A stretch of 64,000 nucleotides of DNA from Gammaproteobacteria bacterium (GTDB taxonomy: Bacteria; Pseudomonadota; Gammaproteobacteria; UBA6429; Thiohalophilaceae). The position numbers and the translations under genes are program-made. The notes beneath the pieces were generated by a model. That model made no database searches. It saw only the letters and a program-made list of their open reading frames with translations, and had not been told where the DNA came from. The stretch spans positions 62,001 through 126,000 of the forward strand of contig JAOULO010000002.1 in the NCBI GenBank assembly GCA_029881995.1, in the 5' to 3' direction. This document shows, piece by piece, positions 1 through 7,788 of the stretch (position 1 is its first letter; every line of letters begins with the position of its first letter).

Positions 1-246
1 AAGCGGAATATTGCATGGCGTGAAGATGCGTTGACCCAGGAGGCCGTGGCCTGCCTGACTGAATTTTTAGATAGTGATAGTCCTTATATCTTTCGACATG
101 CGCTACAGCCGGGAGAGGGTTATCTGGGAAATAATGTGCTGCACAATCGCACGGTGTTTGAAGATGATGAGGTCCATCATCGTTTGTTATACCGGGCCCG
201 TTACTTTGATCGCATCAGCAATACCGATGTGCGTTTGAGTACTTAA
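1..246 (+). CDS. TauD/TfdA-type Fe(II)/2-oxoglutarate dioxygenase, C-terminal fragment
   Basis: The frame is open from base 1, so this is the last 81 residues of a gene that begins outside the window. The fragment carries the typical C-terminal core of TauD-like oxygenases: a glycine-rich turn (LQPGEGYLGNN), the distal iron-ligand histidine in VLHNRTVFED, and an arginine in RLLYRARYFD placed where this family binds the 2-oxoglutarate carboxylate. Members hydroxylate small molecules such as taurine or carnitine precursors; the substrate cannot be told from this piece. It is followed after 17 bases by a small ORF on the same strand, so it probably heads or belongs to the same transcript as the Cas6-like gene. 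The catalytic HxD pair lies in the missing part, so activity cannot be judged. Confidence 0.65.
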   Translation, partial: KRNIAWREDALTQEAVACLTEFLDSDSPYIFRHALQPGEGYLGNNVLHNRTVFEDDEVHHRLLYRARYFDRISNTDVRLST

Positions 247-263
247 AAAACAGGATTAAATCG

Positions 264-455
264 ATGTTATGGTTGAGTGAAGTACTGATGGAAGGGTATG
301 ACCTGGAGAGTTTTGCTGATCTGGAATCACGTATTGCGGAGAAGGCTAAAACCGGTGAAATGTTTTTCCGAATGGATGTGAAACCGCCTTTTGGCGATAC
401 CCCGGATAACTGGGAAGAAAAACTTGAGACAGTGTTTACCTCGGCGGGTCGATAG
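264..455 (+). CDS. Small conserved-looking protein, function unknown
   Basis: A 63-residue ORF with an acceptable ribosome site (AGGAT 8 bases before ATG), lying 17 bases after the dioxygenase stop and 9 bases before the Cas6-like gene. The tight spacing argues for one transcript. The protein is acidic, has no cysteine, no signal peptide and no membrane segment. I do not recognise a domain. It could be a small partner of the downstream Cas6-like protein or an unrelated cytosolic protein. It is listed because of its position and start context, not because of any family match. Confidence 0.45.
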   Translation: MLWLSEVLMEGYDLESFADLESRIAEKAKTGEMFFRMDVKPPFGDTPDNWEEKLETVFTSAGR

Positions 456-464
456 GAAACTAAT

Positions 465-1148
465 ATGTTCTGGTCTGAAGAAACCAAAAAAGTAGAATTT
501 ACAGTTCCCGATGATGTTGTTGATCTGGTCTTTAAACTCGACTGTAAAATGTTACCTCTGGAGCATGCCCATGCCCTGTCACAGGCCATCCATTCTGTAC
601 TGGACTGGATCATCGATGAGGAACTGGCGGGGATTCATCAGATACATGTGGCCGAATCCGGCAATGGCTGGATGAGACCGGAAGATCCCACCAATGAAGT
701 ATTAAACCTCTCACGGCGTACTCGTATGACACTACGTGTGCCGAAGGAGCGAGTCGAAGATGCCAGACAACTGACCGGTCAGACCCTGGATATTGATGGC
801 TATAGCCTGACCGTAGGTGAAGCCAGTATCAAGCCTCTTAGCGATATCACCATTCTGTTTTCCCGTTATGTGGTTTGTGATCAGGAATCCAGTGAAGAAC
901 AGTTTTTATACGCTATTGCCGAAGAATTAAAGGCCATGGATATTCCAGTGAAAAAGATGATGGCCGGTAAACAGCATGTGATCAAGACGCCTGATAGTGA
1001 GCTCACAACCCGCAGTGTGATGGTGGCGGATCTGGATAAAGAGCATGCTATTCTTTTGCAGCAACGAGGTATTGGGCCAGGGCGTCATCTTGGTTGTGGG
1101 ATATTTGTTCCTCAGAAGGGAATCAAGCCGGTAAAGGACACTTCCTGA
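465..1148 (+). CDS. Stand-alone Cas6/Cmx6-like RNA endonuclease family protein
   Basis: The 227-residue protein resembles the Cas6/Cmx6 proteins of type I-MYXAN CRISPR systems. These RAMP-fold proteins cut CRISPR repeat RNA. Visible features are two ferredoxin-like halves, with a strand-rich middle around RMTLRVPKERVEDARQL, and a C-terminal glycine-rich loop RGIGPGRHLGCGIFVP at residues 201-216, the hallmark of Cas6 proteins. Histidines that could serve in catalysis are present (for example HVIK near residue 168), but the active site of this subtype varies and I cannot assign it. There is no repeat array, no other cas gene and no transposase in the window. The protein may process an array elsewhere or have been recruited to another RNA task. 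Its neighbours point to sulfur metabolism rather than defence. Confidence 0.6.
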   Translation: MFWSEETKKVEFTVPDDVVDLVFKLDCKMLPLEHAHALSQAIHSVLDWIIDEELAGIHQIHVAESGNGWMRPEDPTNEVLNLSRRTRMTLRVPKERVEDARQLTGQTLDIDGYSLTVGEASIKPLSDITILFSRYVVCDQESSEEQFLYAIAEELKAMDIPVKKMMAGKQHVIKTPDSELTTRSVMVADLDKEHAILLQQRGIGPGRHLGCGIFVPQKGIKPVKDTS

Positions 1149-1285
1149 TTGATTCAACTCAACTGGTGATAAATCAGCCAGCCATCTATCCCGTTTGGGT
1201 ATTTTTTTCAGTCGTCTAATCTGGTTTAATACGCGCGTTTTTCAATCTGTACGATGAACTGCGTATACGAGAGAGGGAAAGAATT

Positions 1286-1624
1286 ATGGTAATTGAAGTA
1301 AACGGTAAAACAATCGAAACAACCGAAAATGGTTATCTGGTAAATCTAGAAGACTGGAACGAAGATGTCGGCAAGATCCTGGCCGAAGGAGAAGGTATCG
1401 AAATGACCCAGGAACACTGGGATGTTGTCAAATATCTGCGTGATGAGCATTTTAACAACGCTGGCAACGAGCCAAATGAGCGCACCATTCTGAAGGATAT
1501 GGGCAAGAAATGGGGTAAGAAGGTCTCGTCCAAGGATATGTACCTGATGTTCCCACAAATGCCTTCAAAGCAGGGCCGTAAAATCGCCGGTCTACCACAG
1601 AGTACGCGAAAAGGCGGCTACTAA
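1286..1624 (+). CDS. TusE/DsrC-family protein lacking all cysteines (RspA-like)
   Basis: At 112 residues this matches the DsrC/TusE family in length and sequence from end to end, including WDVVKYLRDEHF and the C-terminal arm FPQMPSKQGRKIAGLP. In DsrC the arm carries two redox cysteines (in KQACKIAGLP and at the penultimate position); TusE keeps only the last. Here the first is arginine and the tail ends RKGGY, and the whole protein contains no cysteine. It therefore cannot carry sulfur or form the DsrC trisulfide. Cysteine-free homologues have been proposed as regulatory sulfur-related proteins (RspA). The helix-turn-helix-like fold of DsrC makes a regulatory or DNA-binding role plausible, but that is inference. 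It has a strong ribosome site (GAGAGGGAAAG) and a 137-base leader after the Cas6-like gene. Confidence 0.8.
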   Translation: MVIEVNGKTIETTENGYLVNLEDWNEDVGKILAEGEGIEMTQEHWDVVKYLRDEHFNNAGNEPNERTILKDMGKKWGKKVSSKDMYLMFPQMPSKQGRKIAGLPQSTRKGGY

Positions 1625-1750
1625 GCGATATTTTTAGCCCTAGACCAAAGTGGATATAGGGGCGTCGAGGGTCCTGTGCTATAGTTCAGCACAGAATTCG
1701 ACGTCTCTCTATTGAGATTAATAAAATCAAGTACTTAGAGGTACCTTGTC

Positions 1751-1966
1751 ATGAGTGATAAACAGAAGCTTATCCAGGAAATGCTGGAAATGCAGAAAAA
1801 ATTCGTTGAATACGAACACAAAGCTGGTTTTGATGCGGTTGAATATTTCACCGACAATGCTGGCCCCAAGCACGAGCTGAACCAGTATCGTCAGAAATAT
1901 GCAGAGCTGGCCACCAAGGTTGTTGACCTGGCACATTCTGAAAAAGGTTCACAGCGCAACATGTAA
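1751..1966 (+). CDS. Small helical protein next to the DsrC homologue, unknown function
   Basis: A 71-residue hydrophilic protein, predicted mostly alpha-helical from its run of charged and aliphatic residues (QKLIQEMLEMQKKFVEYEHK). It has no cysteine, no signal peptide and no membrane segment. It is preceded by a clear ribosome site (GAGGTACC) and followed 19 bases later by a strong rho-independent terminator, which supports it as a real gene and as the last gene of this transcript. It follows the DsrC-like gene by 126 bases. I do not recognise the family. The neighbourhood suggests a sulfur-linked role only by association. Confidence 0.6.
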   Translation: MSDKQKLIQEMLEMQKKFVEYEHKAGFDAVEYFTDNAGPKHELNQYRQKYAELATKVVDLAHSEKGSQRNM

Positions 1967-1985
1967 TTGCAGTTGCTCAAGAATC

Positions 1986-2014
1986 AAAAAAAGCCCGCTG
2001 ATGCGGGCTTTTTT
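1986..2014 (+). terminator. Rho-independent terminator
   Basis: An A-tract, the stem GCCCGC, loop TGAT, stem GCGGGC and then six T. The symmetric A and T tracts mean it can work in both directions. It closes the cas6-like/DsrC-like/small-protein transcript. Confidence 0.9.
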
Positions 2015-2084
2015 GTTGTAGAAAAGTTAATAGAAAAGGACACGAAGGTTCGAAAAGAAAACTTTGTTTTATAATGGAAATGTT

Positions 2085-2117
2085 CCCTCCCCTGGCAGGG
2101 GAGGGTTAGGGAGGGGT
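2085..2117. repeat. Dispersed palindromic repeat, copy 1
   Basis: A perfect palindrome CCCTCCCCTGGCAGGGGAGGG (2085-2105, odd centre) is followed by a TTAGGGAGGGGT extension. The same 33-base element occurs inverted at 55107-55139 with one difference, so it is a dispersed repeat rather than a local hairpin. It lies between convergent genes, a usual place for REP-like elements. Confidence 0.8.
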
Positions 2118-2155
2118 GATCAAAACAATTTACGTTCTTAGAGGTTTAAATGTTT

Positions 2156-2830
2156 TTATAATTCAGCCCACATACGTATCAGATTGGCATAGCAGATATC
2201 CAGCTTTTTACTCTCTTCCATATCCCCATGATCACGTAATAACTTTTCTCTTACCGTATTCATTTCATAAAGTAACTCACGTTTGGCAGGATCACGGATC
2301 ATACTTTGCAACCAGGTTACGGCAACCAGTCGTTCGCCTCTGGTGACTTCTTCGACATGATGCAGGCTGGCGGAGGGATACATTACAGCATCACCGGCCT
2401 TGAGTTTGACCTGACGATCGCCAAAGGCAGTGCGAATGGTGAGTTCACCTCCTTCATAGTCCTCTGGTTCATTGAGAAAGACAGTAATGGATATATCAGA
2501 GCGATAGCGCTGTCCTGGCGGGCCCATGACAGGATCATCCACATGATCACCATACTGTTTACCTGCGGTGTAGCGGGCGTAGAAAGGCACAGCGATACGG
2601 GTTGGTAGTGCACCGCTTTGATACATGGGGTGCTGTACCAGACTACCCATAACGATGTTATTTAGTTGATTGAGTTCCTGCGCATCACTGGCCAGCTCTT
2701 CATTATCCTTAACTTTTTTTGCCGCCATCCCAGCCGATAATTTCCCATCCACAAATCGCGCTTTTGATAACAATGTGCGGACTGTGTCTAATTGTGACGG
2801 GTTTAATACACCCGGAATCTGTAACATCAT
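2156..2830 (-). CDS. PKHX-type Fe(II)/2-oxoglutarate dioxygenase (PiuC/YbiX family)
   Basis: The 224-residue length is typical of the PiuC/YbiX family of cytosolic prolyl-hydroxylase-like oxygenases, often linked to iron uptake and oxidative stress. Visible signatures are the iron ligands H and D in QYGDHVDDPVMG, the distal histidine in SASLHHVEEVTRGER, and a following arginine suited to binding 2-oxoglutarate. The N terminus (LQIPGVLNPSQLDTVRTLL) also matches the family. The start was set at the first of two adjacent ATG codons because AGGAGAG lies 7 bases upstream. It is transcribed towards the terminator region and is divergent from the next small gene. No TonB-dependent receptor is next to it, although one often accompanies piuC. 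The substrate is unknown. Confidence 0.85.
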   Translation of the reverse strand: MMLQIPGVLNPSQLDTVRTLLSKARFVDGKLSAGMAAKKVKDNEELASDAQELNQLNNIVMGSLVQHPMYQSGALPTRIAVPFYARYTAGKQYGDHVDDPVMGPPGQRYRSDISITVFLNEPEDYEGGELTIRTAFGDRQVKLKAGDAVMYPSASLHHVEEVTRGERLVAVTWLQSMIRDPAKRELLYEMNTVREKLLRDHGDMEESKKLDICYANLIRMWAEL

Positions 2831-2897
2831 GCTGTCTCTCCTGGCTGGATGCGGTAGAATACCGACCCTTATTTTACATAAATTGAAGGACAGTTTT

Positions 2898-3224
2898 ATG
2901 CTTTTAACAGTCGTCGCCGGTGAACAACCCGTTCAGATTGATGTGCCTGAATTTTTAATTTCAGATGCTGTCGAGTTGTTTCACAAGATGGACAAGGACA
3001 TGGATAAGGGCTGGCAAATGAGTCGTATCTGGGTGGAAAATCTATCTGATACACAGCGTTGCCAGGTTGCAGCTGATCGTCTGTTAACAGCTTTGGAAAC
3101 CGAAAATGAAAATATGAAACTCATGATGGCAGGTTACATCCTCTACAAAATGCCTAATGTAAAAAATATTTATATCGATACTGAAGGTGATATGACCGCA
3201 ACGGAACTGGAAATTTCAGCTTAA
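2898..3224 (+). CDS. Conserved-type small cytosolic protein, unknown function
   Basis: A 108-residue protein. The frame is open further upstream, but that part overlaps the divergent PiuC gene, so the ATG at 2898 with AAGGAC 8 bases before it is preferred. It begins with a short beta-rich stretch (LLTVVAGEQPVQIDVPEFL) and continues with helices rich in methionine and acidic residues. There is no signal peptide. It ends 6 bases before the HPP membrane protein gene, so the two are probably co-transcribed. I recognise no domain. Confidence 0.6.
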   Translation: MLLTVVAGEQPVQIDVPEFLISDAVELFHKMDKDMDKGWQMSRIWVENLSDTQRCQVAADRLLTALETENENMKLMMAGYILYKMPNVKNIYIDTEGDMTATELEISA

Positions 3225-3230
3225 TTCTAC

Positions 3231-3782
3231 ATGCATTTTCTGAGGCAGTACTTCAAAAAAATGAAAGGGGGCAAGCGTTGTCCTCCCAGAGCACCTGTTT
3301 CAGAAATTATCTGGTCAACCATTGGTAGTTTTTTAGGCATAGCGGCAATTTATATCATTGGTCATCTACATGGCCTCAAGCTGGAGCAGAACCTGTTTCT
3401 GGTTGGATCTTTTGGTGCTTCAGCTGTCCTTATCTATGGGATTCCATTAAGCCCTTTTGCACAGCCACGTAATCTCATTGGTGGGCATTTGGTATCGGCT
3501 ATTATTGGTGTCATTTTCTATCAGTTATTTCCAGAAAATACATTATTGGCTGCATCCCTGGCAGTGAGTATTGCGATAGCCGCCATGCACATCACACGCA
3601 CACTGCATCCACCAGGTGGTGCTACTGCATTGATCGCCGTTGTTGGTGGAGTATCCGTTCATGAACTTGGATTTTTGTATGTGCTGACCCCTATTGGCTT
3701 GGGTGCAGTCATAATGTTAATTGTTGCATTGGTGGTTAACAATTTTGCCAAAGATAGACATTACCCAGAATATTGGTTATAG
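3231..3782 (+). CDS. HPP family integral membrane protein
   Basis: 183 residues with four to five hydrophobic segments and the family signature RTLHPPGGATAL (the HPP triplet near residues 126-128). The conserved motif VGSFGASAVLIYG lies near residues 58-70. HPP proteins are small inner-membrane proteins; a cyanobacterial member has been linked to nitrite transport, but the role in gammaproteobacteria is not established. The gene starts 6 bases after the preceding small gene. The cytosolic N terminus is short and basic (KKMKGGKRCPPR). Family assignment is firm; function is not. Confidence 0.9.
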   Translation: MHFLRQYFKKMKGGKRCPPRAPVSEIIWSTIGSFLGIAAIYIIGHLHGLKLEQNLFLVGSFGASAVLIYGIPLSPFAQPRNLIGGHLVSAIIGVIFYQLFPENTLLAASLAVSIAIAAMHITRTLHPPGGATALIAVVGGVSVHELGFLYVLTPIGLGAVIMLIVALVVNNFAKDRHYPEYWL

Positions 3783-3861
3783 CTTGTTGGGTTTTAGATT
3801 GGTTTCAAAAGGAATTGGAGTTCCTGTCTTATATAAAACAAAAAATATACCTGGAGTGATT

Positions 3862-5625
3862 ATGAAACTATGGATTGGTGTCATTGTTTTAAGTTTATTT
3901 TCTGCCTGTGGTAGTTCTGAAACCACAACACCAACAACACCGTCAGTTAGTGCTTTCTATATCGATTCACAAAATGGTAGTGATACAAATAATGGCGCAG
4001 CAAGTTCAACGCCATGGAAGTCATTTACAAATCTGGCATCAACTAGCTTTCCAACTAATACCACAATCTATCTGAAAAGGGGTAGTACATGGTATGAACA
4101 ACTGACGGTACCTGCCTCAGATTTTAATATTGATGCATATGGTAGTGGAGTGTTACCTGCAATTAATGGTTCCACTGAAATATCAGCCTGGAACAGTCTT
4201 GGAGGCAGTTATTACAGCAAGTCAGTGACACTGACTTCGGGTGATGCGTTGGGTAATGTGACTGAAGATGGTGCAATGATGAGCTTTGTTGCCTGGAATG
4301 ATAATTACACAACTTCTTTATCAGGCGCAGCCAATGGCAGTTTTACTTTTGATTATCCAAATAGCACAATCTATATAAAGGTCGGTTCTGATCCAGCATT
4401 AAAAACTTATCGGGCAAGTACCAGATTGTTCGGTATTAATGTGGTGGGTAAATCAAACATATCAATTAAGAACGTTTCAATCTCTAACTTTAGCCTGGTA
4501 GGGGTAAATTTTAAAAACTGCAGCATCTGTTCAATATCAAATAGCACCATTAGTAATGGTGGCGGTGCGGTTTTAATAAACTTTGGTACTGGTTCTAACC
4601 CGGACTACCTTTATGCAGGAAATGGAGTTGAGTTTGGTAATAGCTCAACAAATGGTACAGCCAGTAATCTGACTATCAGCAAAATATTTGATAGTGGTTT
4701 ATCACCACAGACCTACTCTAGTAACCAGACAGCAGGCCCCTTTACCTTCAGTGATATTACGATCAGTGAGTGTGGATTTGCAGGTATTGAAATTTCTGTT
4801 CTTGACAATAACGGTACAACTAACAGCAGTATCAATACAGTAAATATGTCGGGAATAACGATTACCCGTTCTGGTAAGGGCTGGAGTGGCAAGCGTTATG
4901 GGACAGAAGGTTATGGTATTCGGGTTAAGGCTGATGCTGGGGCTGGAACCATCTCCGGTGTTAGTTTAACCAGAGCTGGCATAAGTAGCTCTATAAATTC
5001 CGGTATCAAGCTGGCCGGTGAAAGTGATGTTATTAGCATTTCTCGCAGTCGGATATATGCCAATGATAGCCATGGAATTGAGGTGGCGGAAGCCAGTGCA
5101 ACATCATTGCGTCTGGACCTTTCTACGTCACTAATTTATGCGAATGGTGGTTCTGGATTGAATTACAACTCTATCACGGCTGCTGGATTCAATGTCTTGC
5201 ATAATACTTTTTATGGCAATACAACGATCAATCTGGCCGTTTTTAATCAGTTGGGTACTGCAAAAATACAGAATAATATTTTCCATGGCAGTATGGATAT
5301 GGCACATATATACGTGGCTGACACACTTTCTGGTGCAACAGTTAATAATAACTGTTACCAGAATCAGAGTGTTGTTGATATGTTTGCTTACAATGGTACA
5401 GCTTATAAAACTGTTACGGCATTTAATATCTCGACGGGCTTCGAAGCCAATGGTACAGGTGCAGGTGGTATTGGTCTTAGTAATCCAGACGGAGGGGTCT
5501 TTTCAATATCAGTGGGTTCATCATCCTGTGATGGATTGGGTGACTCAACTGTTGGGATAACGACAGACTATGCCGGTAATGGTTATGCTAATCCTCCGGC
5601 CAGTGGCGCCTTTGAGGCGCAATAA
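3862..5625 (+). CDS. Parallel beta-helix lipoprotein (pectate-lyase-like fold)
   Basis: A 587-residue precursor. The start at 3862 gives a proper lipoprotein signal, MKLWIGVIVLSLFSAC, with the lipidated cysteine at residue 16; an upstream in-frame ATG would overlap the HPP gene and bury this signal. After a Ser/Thr linker come FYIDSQNGSDTNNG and PWKSFTNLA, the usual opening of right-handed beta-helix proteins. Many short Asn/Ser/Gly-rich beta turns follow (ISIKNVSISNFSLVGV, SISRSRIYANDSHGIEV). The fold is used by polysaccharide lyases and surface adhesins; no lyase catalytic site could be identified. A surface- or periplasm-facing outer-membrane lipoprotein that binds or trims polysaccharide is plausible. 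It stands alone between an HPP gene and a convergent broken gene. Confidence 0.75.
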   Translation: MKLWIGVIVLSLFSACGSSETTTPTTPSVSAFYIDSQNGSDTNNGAASSTPWKSFTNLASTSFPTNTTIYLKRGSTWYEQLTVPASDFNIDAYGSGVLPAINGSTEISAWNSLGGSYYSKSVTLTSGDALGNVTEDGAMMSFVAWNDNYTTSLSGAANGSFTFDYPNSTIYIKVGSDPALKTYRASTRLFGINVVGKSNISIKNVSISNFSLVGVNFKNCSICSISNSTISNGGGAVLINFGTGSNPDYLYAGNGVEFGNSSTNGTASNLTISKIFDSGLSPQTYSSNQTAGPFTFSDITISECGFAGIEISVLDNNGTTNSSINTVNMSGITITRSGKGWSGKRYGTEGYGIRVKADAGAGTISGVSLTRAGISSSINSGIKLAGESDVISISRSRIYANDSHGIEVAEASATSLRLDLSTSLIYANGGSGLNYNSITAAGFNVLHNTFYGNTTINLAVFNQLGTAKIQNNIFHGSMDMAHIYVADTLSGATVNNNCYQNQSVVDMFAYNGTAYKTVTAFNISTGFEANGTGAGGIGLSNPDGGVFSISVGSSSCDGLGDSTVGITTDYAGNGYANPPASGAFEAQ

Positions 5626-5632
5626 CTGAAAG

Positions 5633-6013
5633 CTAGACAACAGGCTCTTCTATCATCAGGCTACACAGCATTTTTTCCTGTGTGACAGGGTGAATGATTA
5701 TCTCAGCTTGATATTGTTCAATGTCCAGCTTTTGGATGTGATGTTGTACTTCCTGTTCAGACAAGAGCACCAGTTTGGGAAGCATCGCTTTACCCTGTAA
5801 AGTTGCCAACAAAGATTCCAGATTACTGATTCTCGCACTATACATTGGACTATAGATAAACTCGGTAATGATCACGTCGGGTTGATGTTGCTTGAGAAGG
5901 TTTAAAGCTTTTCGCATGGATGAGGCGATTTATACCTCATAGCCCAGCGATTGATAGAAAGAAGTGAAATCTGGATAGCCACCCTGTTCAACGATGGCAA
6001 GTAGGGTCTTCAT
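5633..6013 (-). pseudogene. Receiver-like protein gene interrupted by an in-frame TAA
   Basis: Read from the ATG at 6013, the frame gives 27 residues (MKTLLAIVEQGGYPDF and on), then TAA at 5930-5932, then continues in the same frame for about 98 residues beginning IASSMRKALNLLKQ. The joined product would be a roughly 125-residue alpha/beta protein resembling a response-regulator receiver domain (PDVIITEF strand, KLVLLSE strand). The ATG overlaps the stop of the upstream acetyltransferase as ATGA, the usual sign of coupled translation, which shows that 6013 is the original start. The internal ATG at 5917 could still give a 94-residue product, but it would lack the first strand. I read it as a recently broken gene or a base-call error. 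Confidence 0.65.
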
Positions 6014-6489
6014 TTTTTAATATATTTATGCATTTTGTAGTGATGGACACTATCGAAAAGGGTATGCCCCGGTGCAATAGTAGTGTAACCATAGCGTTTG
6101 TAAAAACCGGCAATATTGGCGCGTGCATCGAATACAATTTCTTCTGCGCCCCATTCGAAGGCTTTTTCTTCCAGAGCAAACAATAACATTTTGCCAATGC
6201 CTTTACGTTGTTCTTTTGTTTCGACAGCCATATATCGAATCTGTGCCTGTTGAGGGGTATTGAGGTGTAAACGAGCAACACCGATGGGCTTCCCAGAAAT
6301 TTCCAGCACCATGAGGTGATAGCTATCTTCTTCCATGATGTCTTTTTCACTACCACGGGGTTGCTTCCAGGGGGCCCGTAGGATTCGCCAGCGAAGATCG
6401 TAATATTGTTCGAATTGTTCGTCGGTAGTGGGCTCGACCAGGGTGATGGCCGAGTTGTTTTTGATTTGTACTGCGTGTTCAGGTTCCAT
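6010..6489 (-). CDS. GNAT family N-acetyltransferase
   Basis: 159 residues. The acetyl-CoA binding motif A is clear in RYMAVETKEQRKGIGKMLL, with the Q/R-x-x-G-x-G/A pattern, and is followed by a helix and the closing strand near GFYKRYGYTTI. It is a cytosolic transferase that moves an acetyl group from acetyl-CoA to an amine; the substrate is unknown. It lies 45 bases downstream of ccmI on the same strand and may be carried on the same message, although nothing links it to cytochrome maturation. Its stop overlaps the start of the next, broken gene. Confidence 0.85.
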   Translation of the reverse strand: MEPEHAVQIKNNSAITLVEPTTDEQFEQYYDLRWRILRAPWKQPRGSEKDIMEEDSYHLMVLEISGKPIGVARLHLNTPQQAQIRYMAVETKEQRKGIGKMLLFALEEKAFEWGAEEIVFDARANIAGFYKRYGYTTIAPGHTLFDSVHHYKMHKYIKK

Positions 6490-6534
6490 TATTTAATTGA
6501 GCGGCAGATTGTTAAAAACCTTTAAAATAATTTT

Positions 6535-7785
6535 TTAGAGCACTTCCTGGCTGATCGTAAGTTTTAATTTCTGGGATTTGCCGGTTGTGAGCGGTGCTGA
6601 ACGACCTTGCAGATCACCACTTTGTGGCGTGGCATTGCCAGATTTAGAGACACGGGCACCGACGTAGATTTTGGGGACACTGGACATGGTCATACTGGGC
6701 ATCATGGCCATGCTGTCATTCAGTTTGATGGTAATTGGCAAATCCTTGACCAGCTTTTTGACAATGGCCAGTGGCATGGGCGGGCCCTGTACGGCACGGG
6801 CAAATATGAATACAGTGTCATTGGGTGATGTTCTTGCTTTTAATTTACTGTCCAGGCTAACCGTAACATTGACCTCGGTTTTGCTTTTTGAGGCTGTTTG
6901 AGTCTGTTGTGCTGCAGGGGCGGGCGCCTTGCCATCTAAGCGGGCCTGGGCCTGGGTAATCTGTTTTTGTAGCACCTGGGCACCTTCATTATTTTTATCA
7001 GGGTGCATGTTGTAGAGTTTTTCCCAGTGCCGAATCGCATGCTGGAATTTGCCTGCCTGGAAGGCCGCCGTCCCTGCCAACCATAGAGATTTCGGATGCT
7101 CAGGCTTGATGGCTAGGGCGCGACCGACCAGTTGCTCAGGTTGGCCCTGCATATTCCCATTGCTGGCCATGGCCATGGCTTCTGCCTGATCGACCATGTT
7201 GTCGACATCTTTACCACCCGCAAGTTGGTTGGCCTGTGCATAGGCATTAGCTGCTTCCTGATAGCGTTGCATTACAAAGTAGGAACGCCCCAGTAAGGCC
7301 CAACCTTTGGGATCTTTGGGGTTTTGCTGCAGCTTTTCTTCCAGCTTGGCCACCATGGCATCAATGGAGGGTAATTTTGATTTGGCTTCTGCCACCTTTG
7401 TGGGGTCATACTGAACAAGCTGGGTCCACTGGGGGGGAGATAATTCAGCATAAAGGAGCAAGGCCAGCACTGGAATCAGAATACCGAGCAGAGCAGCAAT
7501 CTGATACCGGGTCTTTTTATTCAGTTCTTTCGCAGGAGTAGTGACAGGTTTGCTGGCAACGTCCTGTAACAGACCCTGTTCCAGTTCTTCACGGGCCTGT
7601 TTGATTTGCTCGTCAGTCAGGTTTTCTTCATTATTATCCAGTTCGGATAGTTTCTGTTTATAGATGGCCACATTGACTTCATCACTCTCGACCGATACAG
7701 CCGATTTTTTTGAAATCAGCGGGGGGATAATAAACCACAATCCCATCAGGATCATCGCAATCGTCAGGATCCAGAACCAAACCAT
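6535..7785 (-). CDS. ccmI: Cytochrome c biogenesis protein CcmI
   Basis: A 416-residue protein with the CcmI layout: an N-terminal membrane helix (residues 2-19), a cytoplasmic leucine/acid-rich loop, a second helix near residues 92-113 (AALLGILIPVLALLLYAEL), then periplasmic TPR-like repeats (PKGWALLGRSYFVMQRYQEA). The C-terminal beta domain near residues 300-416 is like that of CycH. CcmI holds apocytochrome c and delivers it to the CcmF/H haem ligation complex. It is the last gene of the ccm operon here, 3 bases after ccmH. A long version of this kind fits a cell that must handle very large apocytochromes such as those encoded at 14-39 kb. Confidence 0.93.
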   Translation of the reverse strand: MVWFWILTIAMILMGLWFIIPPLISKKSAVSVESDEVNVAIYKQKLSELDNNEENLTDEQIKQAREELEQGLLQDVASKPVTTPAKELNKKTRYQIAALLGILIPVLALLLYAELSPPQWTQLVQYDPTKVAEAKSKLPSIDAMVAKLEEKLQQNPKDPKGWALLGRSYFVMQRYQEAANAYAQANQLAGGKDVDNMVDQAEAMAMASNGNMQGQPEQLVGRALAIKPEHPKSLWLAGTAAFQAGKFQHAIRHWEKLYNMHPDKNNEGAQVLQKQITQAQARLDGKAPAPAAQQTQTASKSKTEVNVTVSLDSKLKARTSPNDTVFIFARAVQGPPMPLAIVKKLVKDLPITIKLNDSMAMMPSMTMSSVPKIYVGARVSKSGNATPQSGDLQGRSAPLTTGKSQKLKLTISQEVL

Positions 7786-7788
7786 GAA

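Noticed and set aside
2670-2897. N-terminal extension of the small protein at 2898
   Set aside because: It overlaps the divergent PiuC-type gene, and the ATG at 2898 has a good ribosome site.
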